Position numbers and translations under genes: made by a program. Source: Bacillota bacterium (GTDB lineage: Bacteria; Bacillota_I; Bacilli_A; Erysipelotrichales; Erysipelotrichaceae). Taken from it: DNA of 39,783 nt. This document shows, in pieces, positions 19,827 through 29,915 of the stretch (position 1 is its first letter; the number at the start of each line of letters is the position of its first letter). The notes beneath the pieces were generated by a model. The model saw only the letters and a program-made list of their open reading frames with translations, did no database searches and was not told where the DNA came from. Where the stretch lies: the NCBI GenBank assembly GCA_029097145.1, contig JAQXNC010000042.1:1-39783 (forward strand), in the 5' to 3' direction.

Positions 19827-21491
19827 ATGCAGAAAGTTCGTTTAATGGCATTAGGTGGACTTGATGAAGATGGCAAAAATATGTATCTCATTGAAATAGA
19901 TGAAGATATATTTATTGTTGACGCCGGATTGAAGTATCCATCTGAATCTGAACAGTTGGGAATAGAATACATTATTCCTGATTTTTCATATGTTGTTGAA
20001 AATAAAAACCGTGTTAAAGGTATATTTATTACTCATGGTCATGATGATGTAATGGCTGCATTGCCACATCTAATCAAAGAAGTTGATTTACCTGTATATG
20101 CAACACCACTCACTTCAAAAATACTTGATAAGGAATTTAAGAAAGCTAAGATTAAGAAAAAAGTTAATCTGATTAAAAGAAATGATGTTTTAAAAATTGG
20201 AAAGCATAAAATCAGAACATTCCCGGTTATGCAATCAATAGCTGATGGTTTTGGTCTTTCTTTTGAAACAAAATACGGTCAGATCATTTATACAAGTGAA
20301 TATATAGTTGATTATGACTTTATGAATGAAGCTTTTGCGATGGACATTAATACATTCTCAGAAATGGGTAATAATCATGTTTTATGTTTAATGACTGAAT
20401 CGGTTGGAGCTAATCGTGAGGGTTATACATCACCAAGACATAGAATCAGCGGTTTTATGGAACAGTACTTTGAGATATGTGAGAATCGTATAATCGTTAC
20501 TTTATATAAACAGAATCTATTCAGAATTATTGAAGTTTTAGAATTGGCCAAGAAATATAAACGTCATGTAATGTTTTATGACGAAGACCATGAAAAACTT
20601 TTATCATACGTTGAAGAGCTGGGTTATTATCATGTACCACATGACTTAATTATCAGAAACAAGGATTTTACCAACGATATGGAAGATGTTGTTTGTGTTG
20701 TATCTGGTAGTGGTAACGAAGTGTTTAAACTGATGAACAAAATTGCGATTCATGAAGATCCGACTATTGAGTTGCGCAGCTCGGATACTGTTATAATTTC
20801 ATCTCCAGTAGTTCCTGGTACCGAAAAAGAAGCCAGCAATATGGAAAATGATCTGTACAAGGAAGGTGTAAAGGTTATTAAAGTTAAAGCTAAAGAAGTA
20901 TTATCGATGCATGCATCGATTGAAGATTTAAAAATGATGCTTTATATGCTTAAACCAAAGTATTATCTTCCAGTTAAGGGTGAATATGCATCACTGATTG
21001 CGAATGCAGATATTGCAACAGGAATGGGGTATAAACCTGATAGAATTATCATTCTGGATAATGGACAGTTTGCGACATTTGAAGATGGTCGTCTTATTTC
21101 AACCAGAGATTCGATAAACCTTAACGATACATTGATAGATGGTAATGATAAGCTTGATGTTCAAGGTATGGTATTAAGAGACCGTGAAACACTTTCTACA
21201 GATGGTGCCATAGTTGTTGGAGTATTCTTAAACTTCCACAATAAGGAGATCATCGGTGGACCAGATGTTCAATCAAGAGGTGTGATTTATCTTAAGGATG
21301 CTGATCATATAGTAAATGAAATCGGTAATATTTTAATTGAAACTATTAACGATGCCGTTAGGGAAAATCGATATGAAAATATGGCTACCAGAATGGAAGC
21401 TAAAGAGAAAATATCTAAATATATTTTAAAAGAGACTGGTAAAAGGCCAATGATTCTACCTGCCATAGTCGAAATAAATATCGAGGAATAA
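19827..21491 (+). CDS. rnj: Ribonuclease J (metallo-beta-lactamase/beta-CASP)
   Basis: ALGGLDEDGKNMYLIEID, FITHGHDDVMAALPHL, C-terminal beta-CASP HASIEDLKMMLYMLKPKYYLPVKGEY. Confidence 0.92.
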   Translation: MQKVRLMALGGLDEDGKNMYLIEIDEDIFIVDAGLKYPSESEQLGIEYIIPDFSYVVENKNRVKGIFITHGHDDVMAALPHLIKEVDLPVYATPLTSKILDKEFKKAKIKKKVNLIKRNDVLKIGKHKIRTFPVMQSIADGFGLSFETKYGQIIYTSEYIVDYDFMNEAFAMDINTFSEMGNNHVLCLMTESVGANREGYTSPRHRISGFMEQYFEICENRIIVTLYKQNLFRIIEVLELAKKYKRHVMFYDEDHEKLLSYVEELGYYHVPHDLIIRNKDFTNDMEDVVCVVSGSGNEVFKLMNKIAIHEDPTIELRSSDTVIISSPVVPGTEKEASNMENDLYKEGVKVIKVKAKEVLSMHASIEDLKMMLYMLKPKYYLPVKGEYASLIANADIATGMGYKPDRIIILDNGQFATFEDGRLISTRDSINLNDTLIDGNDKLDVQGMVLRDRETLSTDGAIVVGVFLNFHNKEIIGGPDVQSRGVIYLKDADHIVNEIGNILIETINDAVRENRYENMATRMEAKEKISKYILKETGKRPMILPAIVEINIEE

Positions 21492-21494
21492 TAA

Positions 21495-23822
21495 ATGGCA
21501 TCAAAGAAACAAAAAAAGGTATCTAATGAAGAAGTTATCACAAAGATTATCATTGGCATTATAGTTTTTGTGATTATGCTGGTTGCAGTATTAAAACTGG
21601 GTGCGGTAGGTATTTTCCTAAATAACATTCTTAAATATCTATGTGGTGAACTGTATTATGTTCCTGTTATTTCAATTTTGATACTCTGTTTTTATTTCGT
21701 ATTTTTACAGAAGAAATATAAACTGGAAATTAAGATGATTGCGGGTGTATCACTGTTGAATATTGCAGTTATCTTATGGAGTGCCATGAATGAAGTAGAA
21801 GCCGGAATTAGTGGTTTTGGAATTATTAAGAGTTATTTATCGTTAAATCCAATGTTGTTTAGCGATAATACTATTAACTATGGTGGTGGGATACTGGGAG
21901 CCTTTTTCTATTCGCTCACATCCTCACTGTTTGATAAGACAGGCACTTTAATTGTAGTAATTGCAATCTTCTTAATTGCTTTACTGTTAATTATTCCTTT
22001 TGATACGTATATGAATATCTTAAATTCAGTATCTTCAAAAAATGCTGATTTAAAGAATAGAAGACAGGTTAAGAAACTGGCTAAAGAAAATGAAAAACGT
22101 GAACGTCTTGAAAAGATGGCCATTGAAGAGAACGAGCGTTTAAAACGTAATGACTTTAAATTTATAGACTATAACTCATCAGATATTAACAAAGAAGAAA
22201 CTGATAACGTTATTAAACGCAGGAAAGATTCTTTATTCATCGATATAAAGGACAGTTCAACCACAAAGGAAGAAAATCCGAAGATTGATCTTATTGAAAA
22301 ACCTGAAGATACTGTGAAAGTAGCTGAAAACAATGATGTACCACACATCTTAAAAGAAGATCATTTCATTTCTTATAAACTTCCAGGAATGAATGTCTTT
22401 GAAAACGTATCATCATCTAAATCAGGAAATATCAATAAGACTAGCGCAGATGTCAAAGGTAAGAAGATTATTGAAATATTAAATAATTTTGGCATTGAAG
22501 CTACGCTGATAAATACGCATATTGGGCCTAGTGTTACTAAATTTGAGATCAAGCCTGACAGCAGTGTCAAGGTATCAAAAATACTCAATATCCAAGATAA
22601 TATCAAGATGGAATTAGCTGCCAGAGATATTAGAATTGAAGCACCAATTCCTGGTAGAAATGCTGTTGGAATAGAAATTCCAAATGTAGAACCAATTCCT
22701 GTTAAGATGCAGGAACTTGTAAAGATGTTGCCGCCTAATAAAAAGGATAAACAATTGTTATTCTTCCTAGGTAAAGATCTAATGGGCAAACTTGTTACCT
22801 GTGAGATAGATAGAATGCCCCATCTTTTAATTGCTGGTGCTACTGGTAGTGGTAAATCAGTATGTATCAACGCCATAATTACATCTCTTTTATATCGTAC
22901 TAACCCAAGAGATGTAAAATTAGTGCTGGTCGATCCAAAGAAAGTTGAATTCACCCCATATCACGATGTTCCTCATCTTTTATGGCCAGTTATTACAGAT
23001 GCAGTAATGGCAAACAATATGCTTAAGAAGGTTGTTGTGATGATGGAGGGACGTTTTGACATTTTTGCTGAAGCAGGTGTCAGAAATATTACTGCTTATA
23101 ACGATGCGGTTGAAGCTTTTAATAAAACCAACACAGATCCTGAAAAAGAAATGAAGAAAATGCCTTACATCGTAGTTATTATTGATGAATTGGCTGATTT
23201 GATGATGATTGCTGGTAAAGAGGTTGAAGCATCTATTCAAAGGATTACACAGCTCGCTAGAGCCAGTGGTATTCATCTGATTGTGGCTACTCAAAGACCA
23301 TCAACCGATGTAATTACAGGAATCATCAAATCAAATATTCCTTCTCGTATATCGTTCAGTGTTGCGTCATCGATTGATTCACGCACAATTCTTGATCAGA
23401 CTGGGGCTGAAAGACTTTTAGGCAATGGTGATATGCTCTATTTCCCTCAAGGCGAAACATCGCCTATTAGATTACAGGGCGTGTTTGTAACCGATAATGA
23501 AGTCAAAAATATTACAAGCTATGTTAAAAAACAGGCGAAACCAGAATATGATGATGCATACTTTGAATTTTTGAATCTGAATAATGCTGGTGGGCAGGTA
23601 AGTAATTCAAGGCAAGATAAAGATTCGTTGTATGATGAAGTAAAAGAATACGTCATCGAATCACAAAAGGCATCAACTTCTCTTTTACAGCGACGTTTTG
23701 GTATCGGTTATAACCGTGCTGCTGGATTGATTGAAGCTCTTGAAGATAATGGGATAGTAGGACCACAAAACGGTTCAAAACCTCGAGAAGTATATATCAA
23801 AAAAGAATCAGACTCTGATTAA
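21495..23822 (+). CDS. FtsK/SpoIIIE DNA translocase
   Basis: N-terminal TM segments, Walker A AGATGSGKSV, VDPKKVEFTPYHDVPHLLWPVIT, C-terminal gamma winged helix (SLLQRRFGIGYNRAAGLIEALEDNGIVGP). Confidence 0.96.
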   Translation: MASKKQKKVSNEEVITKIIIGIIVFVIMLVAVLKLGAVGIFLNNILKYLCGELYYVPVISILILCFYFVFLQKKYKLEIKMIAGVSLLNIAVILWSAMNEVEAGISGFGIIKSYLSLNPMLFSDNTINYGGGILGAFFYSLTSSLFDKTGTLIVVIAIFLIALLLIIPFDTYMNILNSVSSKNADLKNRRQVKKLAKENEKRERLEKMAIEENERLKRNDFKFIDYNSSDINKEETDNVIKRRKDSLFIDIKDSSTTKEENPKIDLIEKPEDTVKVAENNDVPHILKEDHFISYKLPGMNVFENVSSSKSGNINKTSADVKGKKIIEILNNFGIEATLINTHIGPSVTKFEIKPDSSVKVSKILNIQDNIKMELAARDIRIEAPIPGRNAVGIEIPNVEPIPVKMQELVKMLPPNKKDKQLLFFLGKDLMGKLVTCEIDRMPHLLIAGATGSGKSVCINAIITSLLYRTNPRDVKLVLVDPKKVEFTPYHDVPHLLWPVITDAVMANNMLKKVVVMMEGRFDIFAEAGVRNITAYNDAVEAFNKTNTDPEKEMKKMPYIVVIIDELADLMMIAGKEVEASIQRITQLARASGIHLIVATQRPSTDVITGIIKSNIPSRISFSVASSIDSRTILDQTGAERLLGNGDMLYFPQGETSPIRLQGVFVTDNEVKNITSYVKKQAKPEYDDAYFEFLNLNNAGGQVSNSRQDKDSLYDEVKEYVIESQKASTSLLQRRFGIGYNRAAGLIEALEDNGIVGPQNGSKPREVYIKKESDSD

Positions 23823-23846
23823 GTTCAGCTATGATTCTTTTTATGT
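23808..23846 (+). terminator. Terminator-like hairpin overlapping the ftsK stop codon
   Basis: AAAGAATCA...TGATTCTTTTTATG arms flank the TAA. Confidence 0.5.
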
Positions 23847-23905
23847 ATATCGAATGTATTGCGATATGCAATATTATTAGTATAGAAGTGTGAGGATAGG
23901 GGAAA

Positions 23906-25141
23906 ATGATAGAAATAAATCCAAATGTAAAGGTTAAAGTGATAAAAGATAGTAAATTTAAACATATCGATGTGTCATTTAAATTTATTAAGAACTTTAA
24001 AAAAGATGAAATGCTCACTGATTATATATTAGGAGAAATTCTCGGTGAATATTCTAAGGCATATCAGACAAAATCCAAAATGGCTAAGCGTAAGGATGAA
24101 TTATATGGTTTAAATGTTTATTCATATCAAGACATACTTTGTGATCACAAGGTCTTTAATTTAACATATCATTTTCTTAATCCTTTTTTTGTTGATACCA
24201 AAATCCAGGAATATTTTGATTTTATCAAAGAGACATTGACAAGACCTTTCTTCTCAAGTGAAATTCTTGATGAGATTCTTTATAATTATGATCTGAAAAT
24301 TGCAAGAATACTTGATAAACCTCAAAGGTATGCAACTAATCAGTTAGTAAAAATAATTGGTAAAGATAATCATTTGAGTAATAAAGATCTCGATAATCGT
24401 TATCTTATTAAAGACATGACACTGGATAAAGTTATCTCAGGTTATAAAGAACTGATGAATAACTCCTCAATATATATTTATGCAATTGGTGATATCAATG
24501 AAGATAGTTTTATAGAGTATTTTAAAGATTTATTTAATGGCGTTCGACCTTATATAAATTATCAGCCAAAGAAAATAACTCTTACGAATCAGGAAGATAT
24601 TATTGAAGATAAAAATATATCACAGTCATATCTCAAAATTGTCTATGAAACTGATTATTCTAATATGAATGAAGACTATTATAAATGGCTTGTTGCTGAT
24701 GCAATGCTTGGGGCTATACCTAATTCTTTACTTTTTAGGGAAGTGAGAGAAAAAAGAAGTTTGTGTTACACAATATCCTCGGGTATTCTTAAACCTGAAG
24801 GTTTATCAATAGTTTCTTCTGCTATATCTTTTAGTACCTATAAAGAGATTGTTGATCTGACTGATAAATGTATACAGATGCTCATAGAAAAGAATTATGA
24901 TTATCAAGAACTTGAAACTACTAAAAAAATTCTGATCAATTCACTAAATGCCAATAGTGATGATGCGAGAAGTACTATTGATTTTATTCATTCAAATGAG
25001 ATTAATAATAAGAATTATTCAATAAAAGATATCACTGGTATTATCGCAAGAATAAATATCGATGATGTCAGTGAAGTGATGCAAACGTATAAACGTCGTC
25101 TTGTGTATGTTTTAAGAGGTAATGAAAATGCAGAGAATTGA
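23906..25141 (+). CDS. M16-family peptidase-like protein (YmfF/YfmF-type, inactive-subunit-like)
   Basis: M16 fold sequence, LFREVREKRSLCYTISSG; paired with the following M16 gene and adjacent to ftsK/spoIIIE. Confidence 0.85.
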   Translation: MIEINPNVKVKVIKDSKFKHIDVSFKFIKNFKKDEMLTDYILGEILGEYSKAYQTKSKMAKRKDELYGLNVYSYQDILCDHKVFNLTYHFLNPFFVDTKIQEYFDFIKETLTRPFFSSEILDEILYNYDLKIARILDKPQRYATNQLVKIIGKDNHLSNKDLDNRYLIKDMTLDKVISGYKELMNNSSIYIYAIGDINEDSFIEYFKDLFNGVRPYINYQPKKITLTNQEDIIEDKNISQSYLKIVYETDYSNMNEDYYKWLVADAMLGAIPNSLLFREVREKRSLCYTISSGILKPEGLSIVSSAISFSTYKEIVDLTDKCIQMLIEKNYDYQELETTKKILINSLNANSDDARSTIDFIHSNEINNKNYSIKDITGIIARINIDDVSEVMQTYKRRLVYVLRGNENAEN

Positions 25142-26399
25142 TTATCCTGATTTTAAAGAAACATGTTTCTATGAAGAAATGGAAAACGGACTGAAGGTCT
25201 ATGTTTTTCATAAACCTGATTTTAAATCTTCCTATGCAGCATTTGGTACGCCTTATGGTGCATTGGATATTCATCAAAAATATCATGGAAAGCACTATGA
25301 TTTTCATCCTGGTATTGCGCATTTTCTTGAACATAAGGTTTTCGAAGATGAAGATGGAGATGTATTATCGAAGTTTGCTGAATTAGGAGCTAGTGTCAAT
25401 GCCTTTACATCATATACCGAGACAGTATATCACTTTTCTTTGACTGGTGAAGAAAATTTCAGAGAAGCTTTAGAAATGCTTTTGGATTTCGTACAGAAAC
25501 TTAATATTTCGCATGATTCCATTGAAGCTGAGAAGCCAATAATTATTCAAGAAGTATCGATGTATGAACAGCAGGCAAATACACGACTTTTAAATGAAAC
25601 TTATAAATCACTGTTTAAAAATTATCCATTAATTAATGATATTGGTGGCGATGTGAAGAGTGTCAATGAAATCAGCAAGGATGAACTTGAAACCTGCTAC
25701 AACATAAACTATCATCCTTCAAATATGATTGTTTCAATAGTGTCCTTTATGGATCCGGAATATATAATCTCTATTATTAGAGATAATCAATCTAAGAAAA
25801 AATTTTTAAAGGATGAGACAGCGACTAATGACAATCATCCAGAAGCAGAATGTGTAAACCGTGAATATTTTGAGTTTAACATGGATGTATCGACAACTAA
25901 AAATGTGTATGCCATTAAACTTAATCTTGGAAAACTGACTAAAGATGATTCCTTGCTTTATGAAAATGCCATACGTTCCTATCTTCAGTTATGTTTTTCT
26001 AATTTGAATCCTGAATATCAAAAATGGATTGATCAGAAACTGATAACTGATTATTTCTCGTATGAAGTAGAAATTAATGAAGATGTAGCATATATCCTGT
26101 TTTGTTCAGAAGATAACACAGCTGAAGAACTTAAAACGTTTATTGATAGAGAAATGGCCAGATTTGAAGTTAAGGAAGATACATTAAAGCAGTTGAAACA
26201 CAGATATATTGGTAACTTCTTTGATGAATTTTCTGACCTGGAATCATTTAACATCACATTCATAAGAGATATGCTCGATGAGATTAATCCATTCGATGCT
26301 TATTGCCGGTATTTGGAATTAGATACAAAAACTATTGAAAATATTGTAAAATCACTAGATTTTTCACATTTTTCACTAATTTCTTTAAAAAGTGCTTAA
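25122..26399 (+). CDS. M16-family zinc peptidase (YmfH/YfmH-type)
   Basis: GIAHFLEHKVFEDEDGD (HxxEH) with distal E; translationally overlapping upstream gene. Confidence 0.88.
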   Translation: MKMQRIDYPDFKETCFYEEMENGLKVYVFHKPDFKSSYAAFGTPYGALDIHQKYHGKHYDFHPGIAHFLEHKVFEDEDGDVLSKFAELGASVNAFTSYTETVYHFSLTGEENFREALEMLLDFVQKLNISHDSIEAEKPIIIQEVSMYEQQANTRLLNETYKSLFKNYPLINDIGGDVKSVNEISKDELETCYNINYHPSNMIVSIVSFMDPEYIISIIRDNQSKKKFLKDETATNDNHPEAECVNREYFEFNMDVSTTKNVYAIKLNLGKLTKDDSLLYENAIRSYLQLCFSNLNPEYQKWIDQKLITDYFSYEVEINEDVAYILFCSEDNTAEELKTFIDREMARFEVKEDTLKQLKHRYIGNFFDEFSDLESFNITFIRDMLDEINPFDAYCRYLELDTKTIENIVKSLDFSHFSLISLKSA

Positions 26400-26405
26400 T
26401 TGTCG

Positions 26406-26444
26406 AAAAGAGCAATTAACTCCTAGGAGATAATTGCTCTTTTT
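26406..26444 (+). terminator. Terminator hairpin
   Basis: AAAAGAGCAATTA-ACTCCTAGGAGA-TAATTGCTCTTTTT, 13-bp perfect stem. Confidence 0.8.
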
Positions 26445-26526
26445 GATGTAAAAAGAGCAATTAAGGTGATTTGAAATAAAACTTGAAATCATTTATATTA
26501 TTCTCACAGGCAGCAGAAGGAGGAAA

Positions 26527-26844
26527 ATGAATCAGGTTGTTATATTTGGAAATGTTAAGGAGATGCCACTTGTAAAAGAAACAAGTAATGGTGTTAGTTA
26601 TTGTAGTTTAATTATTGACTGTCCTAAGCTCTATGCCAATAGTGATGGTGTAATTGAAAGTGAAACATATTGTGTTACGGTTTGGCGTAATATGATAGAT
26701 GAAATTATGAAATATGTCGAAATCGGAAGACCGGTAGCCGTTAGAGGGCGTTTACATCCTAATAATTTTAACAAGGATGATGGAACAGTTATTTATAGAA
26801 CAGAGATTATTGCTGAGAAGGTATCATTTCTGACTCAATCATAA
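26527..26844 (+). CDS. Single-stranded DNA-binding protein-like (OB fold)
   Basis: MNQVVIFGNVKEMP...YCVTVWRNMIDEIMKYVEIGRPVAVRGRLHPNN. Confidence 0.8.
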   Translation: MNQVVIFGNVKEMPLVKETSNGVSYCSLIIDCPKLYANSDGVIESETYCVTVWRNMIDEIMKYVEIGRPVAVRGRLHPNNFNKDDGTVIYRTEIIAEKVSFLTQS

Positions 26845-26902
26845 AGATATCTGAACTTGTGAATTAATCACTATTTTAATATAATAGAAAAGGTGATTAA
26901 AA

Positions 26903-28234
26903 ATGGGATTTGATTCTTTACAGGAAAAACTTACTAAATCGCTCCGTAATCTTCAGGGTAAGGGCAAACTTACTGAAAAGAATATGGAGTCTACTCTACA
27001 AGAGATTCGTGCAGCATTACTGGAAGCAGATGTTAACTATAATGTCGTTAAGAATTTCTTAGTCAATGTTAAGGAGGCGTCTTTAGGACAGGATGTCTTA
27101 AATGCAGTTGATCCAGGTCAATTGCTGGTAAAAATTGTCCATGATGAAATTGTTAAACTGCTGGGAAGCGATGATAATTCTATCAGCTTTAAAACTAGTG
27201 GTCTGACAAAAATTATGGTTGTAGGTTTACAGGGTACTGGTAAAACTACACATGTGGCAAAAATTGCGAAACTATTAAAGAATAAACAGAGTCGCAAGCC
27301 TTTGATTATTGCTGGTGATAATATTCGTCTGGCAGCTGTTGAACAGTTAAAGACACTTGGAAATGAAATTGGTGTCGAAGTGTATGCAGAGGATATCAGT
27401 CATAGTGCACTTGATATCGTTAAGAATGGTGTCAAATATGCACAATCAAAGGGATATGATACTGTCTTAATCGATACCGCTGGTCGTCTGCATATCGATG
27501 AAGTTCTGATGAATGAGCTCAAGGATATTAAAGAAGCTGTAAGTCCGGACGAAATATTACTGACAGTCGATGCTCTGACTGGTCAGGATATTGTAAATGT
27601 CGCTAAATCTTTCCACGAACTGTTAAATGTGACCGGTTTAATTGTTACTAAATTTGATGGCGATTCTAAAGGTGGAGGTGTCTTATCTGTTAAGACTATA
27701 ACTGGTGTTCCTATCAAATTTACCGGTGTTGGTGAAAAGGTTGATGATCTTGAAATTTTTTATCCAGATCGTCTGGCACAAAGAATCTTGGGCATGGGTG
27801 ATGTCGTATCATTTGTTGAAAAAGCACAAGAACAGATGGATATGAAGGAAGCTGAAAAGAGTGCTGAAAGATTCATGTCTGGTAAATTTACAATGGATGA
27901 TTTGTTGAAACAGATAGAAGCAACTCAGAAAATGGGACCTTTGGCTTCAATTATGAAGATGCTTCCAGGAATGGGAGAGGCTGCAAAAGCTCTAGAGGGT
28001 ACTGATGCTGATAATCAGCTTAAGAAGGTAAAAGCTATTATTCAGTCAATGACGCTCGAAGAAAGGGAAGATCCATCAATTATCAGAAATTCACATAAAC
28101 GTCGCATTGCACTAGGGTCTGGCACTAATGTTAATGACATTAACAAACTGATAAATCAATACGATCGCATGAAGAAACTTATGAAACAGATGTCATCTAT
28201 AAAGGGTGGAGGATTTGGAGGTTTATTCAGATAA
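26903..28234 (+). CDS. ffh: Signal recognition particle protein Ffh
   Basis: GLQGTGKTT, DTAGRLHID, TKFDGDSKGGG, Met-rich M domain. Confidence 0.97.
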   Translation: MGFDSLQEKLTKSLRNLQGKGKLTEKNMESTLQEIRAALLEADVNYNVVKNFLVNVKEASLGQDVLNAVDPGQLLVKIVHDEIVKLLGSDDNSISFKTSGLTKIMVVGLQGTGKTTHVAKIAKLLKNKQSRKPLIIAGDNIRLAAVEQLKTLGNEIGVEVYAEDISHSALDIVKNGVKYAQSKGYDTVLIDTAGRLHIDEVLMNELKDIKEAVSPDEILLTVDALTGQDIVNVAKSFHELLNVTGLIVTKFDGDSKGGGVLSVKTITGVPIKFTGVGEKVDDLEIFYPDRLAQRILGMGDVVSFVEKAQEQMDMKEAEKSAERFMSGKFTMDDLLKQIEATQKMGPLASIMKMLPGMGEAAKALEGTDADNQLKKVKAIIQSMTLEEREDPSIIRNSHKRRIALGSGTNVNDINKLINQYDRMKKLMKQMSSIKGGGFGGLFR

Positions 28235-29262
28235 TGTCTGACGATTTAAAGTATATTTTGAATAATCTTAAAGAGATTATGAATATTGATTCACCTTCAG
28301 GTTTTACACAAGACGTTATTGCGTATTCAAAAAAACTTGCAGAAGAGATGGGTTTTGAAACAGCACTTTCTAATAAGGGTAATCTCATAATTGAAGTACC
28401 TGGAGAAAGTGATGACGCCTTTGCCTTATGTGCGCATGTCGATACACTTGGGTTGATGGTAAGATCTATCAAGCCTGATGGTACACTGGCAATTACAAAA
28501 GTTGGTGGTCCTATAATGCCAACACTTGATGGTGAATACTGTCGTATATATACAAGAGATAAAAAAATATATACAGGCACTATTATTTCGAATTCTCCTG
28601 CTGTACATGTATTTAAAGATGCTGAAACACTTGAAAGAAATGTTGATACAATGTGTGTCAGGATTGATGAAGAGGTTAAATCTAAAGAAGATGTATTGAA
28701 ACTAGGGATAAATAATGGCGATTTCATAGCATATGATCCAAAGACAGTTATAACTGAAAGCGGATTTGTTAAAAGTCGTTTCCTTGATGATAAATTAAGT
28801 GTTTCGATACTGTTTGGTGTATTGAATCATATCAAAGAACATCAGATCAAACTCAAGAATAAAACCTATTTCATGTTTTCAACATATGAAGAAGTTGGTC
28901 ACGGAATGGCTTGGATACCAGAAGACATCTCTGAGATCCTTGCAGTAGATATGGGATGTATCGGCTCTGATTTAAGCTGTACTGAATATGATGTATCAAT
29001 TTGTGCCAAGGATTCTAGTGGACCTTATGATCAGAAAATGGTTGATGATCTTGTAAGACTTGCTAAAGAGAATGAACTTTCATATGCGATTGATATCTAT
29101 CCTTATTATGGCAGTGATGTCAGTGCTTCACTAAGAGGTGGTAATAATATCCGCGGTGCACTGATTGGCAGTGGTGTTGCAGCATCTCATGGCATGGAAA
29201 GAACTCATATTAAAGGCATAGAAAATACCTTTAAACTGATTCTGGCTTATCTTAATAAATAG
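28234..29262 (+). CDS. M42-family metallopeptidase (endoglucanase/glutamyl aminopeptidase-like)
   Basis: IDSPSGFTQDV, LCAHVDTLGLMVR, FVKSRFLDDKLSV, STYEEVGHG. Confidence 0.9.
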   Translation: MSDDLKYILNNLKEIMNIDSPSGFTQDVIAYSKKLAEEMGFETALSNKGNLIIEVPGESDDAFALCAHVDTLGLMVRSIKPDGTLAITKVGGPIMPTLDGEYCRIYTRDKKIYTGTIISNSPAVHVFKDAETLERNVDTMCVRIDEEVKSKEDVLKLGINNGDFIAYDPKTVITESGFVKSRFLDDKLSVSILFGVLNHIKEHQIKLKNKTYFMFSTYEEVGHGMAWIPEDISEILAVDMGCIGSDLSCTEYDVSICAKDSSGPYDQKMVDDLVRLAKENELSYAIDIYPYYGSDVSASLRGGNNIRGALIGSGVAASHGMERTHIKGIENTFKLILAYLNK

Positions 29263-29354
29263 CGTAAAGTAAAAATACTATGTTAAGTAAAAATACTTGA
29301 CATGGTATTTTTTAATATGTTATCATTATCCATGCGTAAAGGAGGATTTACAAA

Positions 29355-29627
29355 ATGGCAGTTAAATTAAGATTATTAAGAATGGGTGCAAAGAAAGCCC
29401 CTTTCTATAGAATAGTTGCAGCTGATTCTAGAAGCCCAAGAGATGGAAGAAATATTGAAGTAGTTGGTACTTACAATCCAACAAAGAACCCTGGAATCGT
29501 TACTATTGACGAAGAAAAGGCTCTTAAGTGGTTAAACAATGGTGCTATTCCATCTGATACAGTTCGCAATATCTTATCTAAAGAAGGCATTATGAAGAAA
29601 TTCAATGATGCTAAAAAGAGCAAATAA
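29355..29627 (+). CDS. rpsP: 30S ribosomal protein S16
   Basis: [43 protein letters not shown]. Confidence 0.98.
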   Translation: MAVKLRLLRMGAKKAPFYRIVAADSRSPRDGRNIEVVGTYNPTKNPGIVTIDEEKALKWLNNGAIPSDTVRNILSKEGIMKKFNDAKKSK

Positions 29628-29876
29628 ATGATTAATCTTGAACAAGTTTTACTTAATATTGTAAAGCCTATGTGCAAGGACCCTGAGACAGTTCTTGTAA
29701 AGGAAATGGAAAGCGTAAACGAAAACGAAACACTGTTGTATGTTTATGCACCAAGTGAAGATATTGCTCGACTGATTGGTAAGCAGGGAGTTATGGCAAA
29801 TTCAATTCGCCAGATGCTTCAGGTTGCATCAAAAATTCAAAATAAGAAGATTTCAATTAAGTTTGAAGCTATCTAA
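29628..29876 (+). CDS. khpA: KH-domain RNA-binding protein KhpA
   Basis: KH motif ARLIGKQGVMANSIRQML; between rpsP and rimM. Confidence 0.92.
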   Translation: MINLEQVLLNIVKPMCKDPETVLVKEMESVNENETLLYVYAPSEDIARLIGKQGVMANSIRQMLQVASKIQNKKISIKFEAI

Positions 29877-29877
29877 G

Positions 29878-29900
29878 GGATGATATTTCATCCTTTTTTT
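29878..29900 (+). terminator. Terminator hairpin between khpA and rimM
   Basis: GGATGATATTTCATCCTTTTTTT. Confidence 0.75.
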
Positions 29901-29908
29901 ATTATAAT
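29880..29908 (+). promoter_or_regulatory. Candidate rimM promoter embedded in the terminator
   Basis: ATGATA (4/6 of TTGACA) - 17 bp - TATAAT (29903-29908). Confidence 0.5.
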
Positions 29909-29915
29909 ATGTTGT

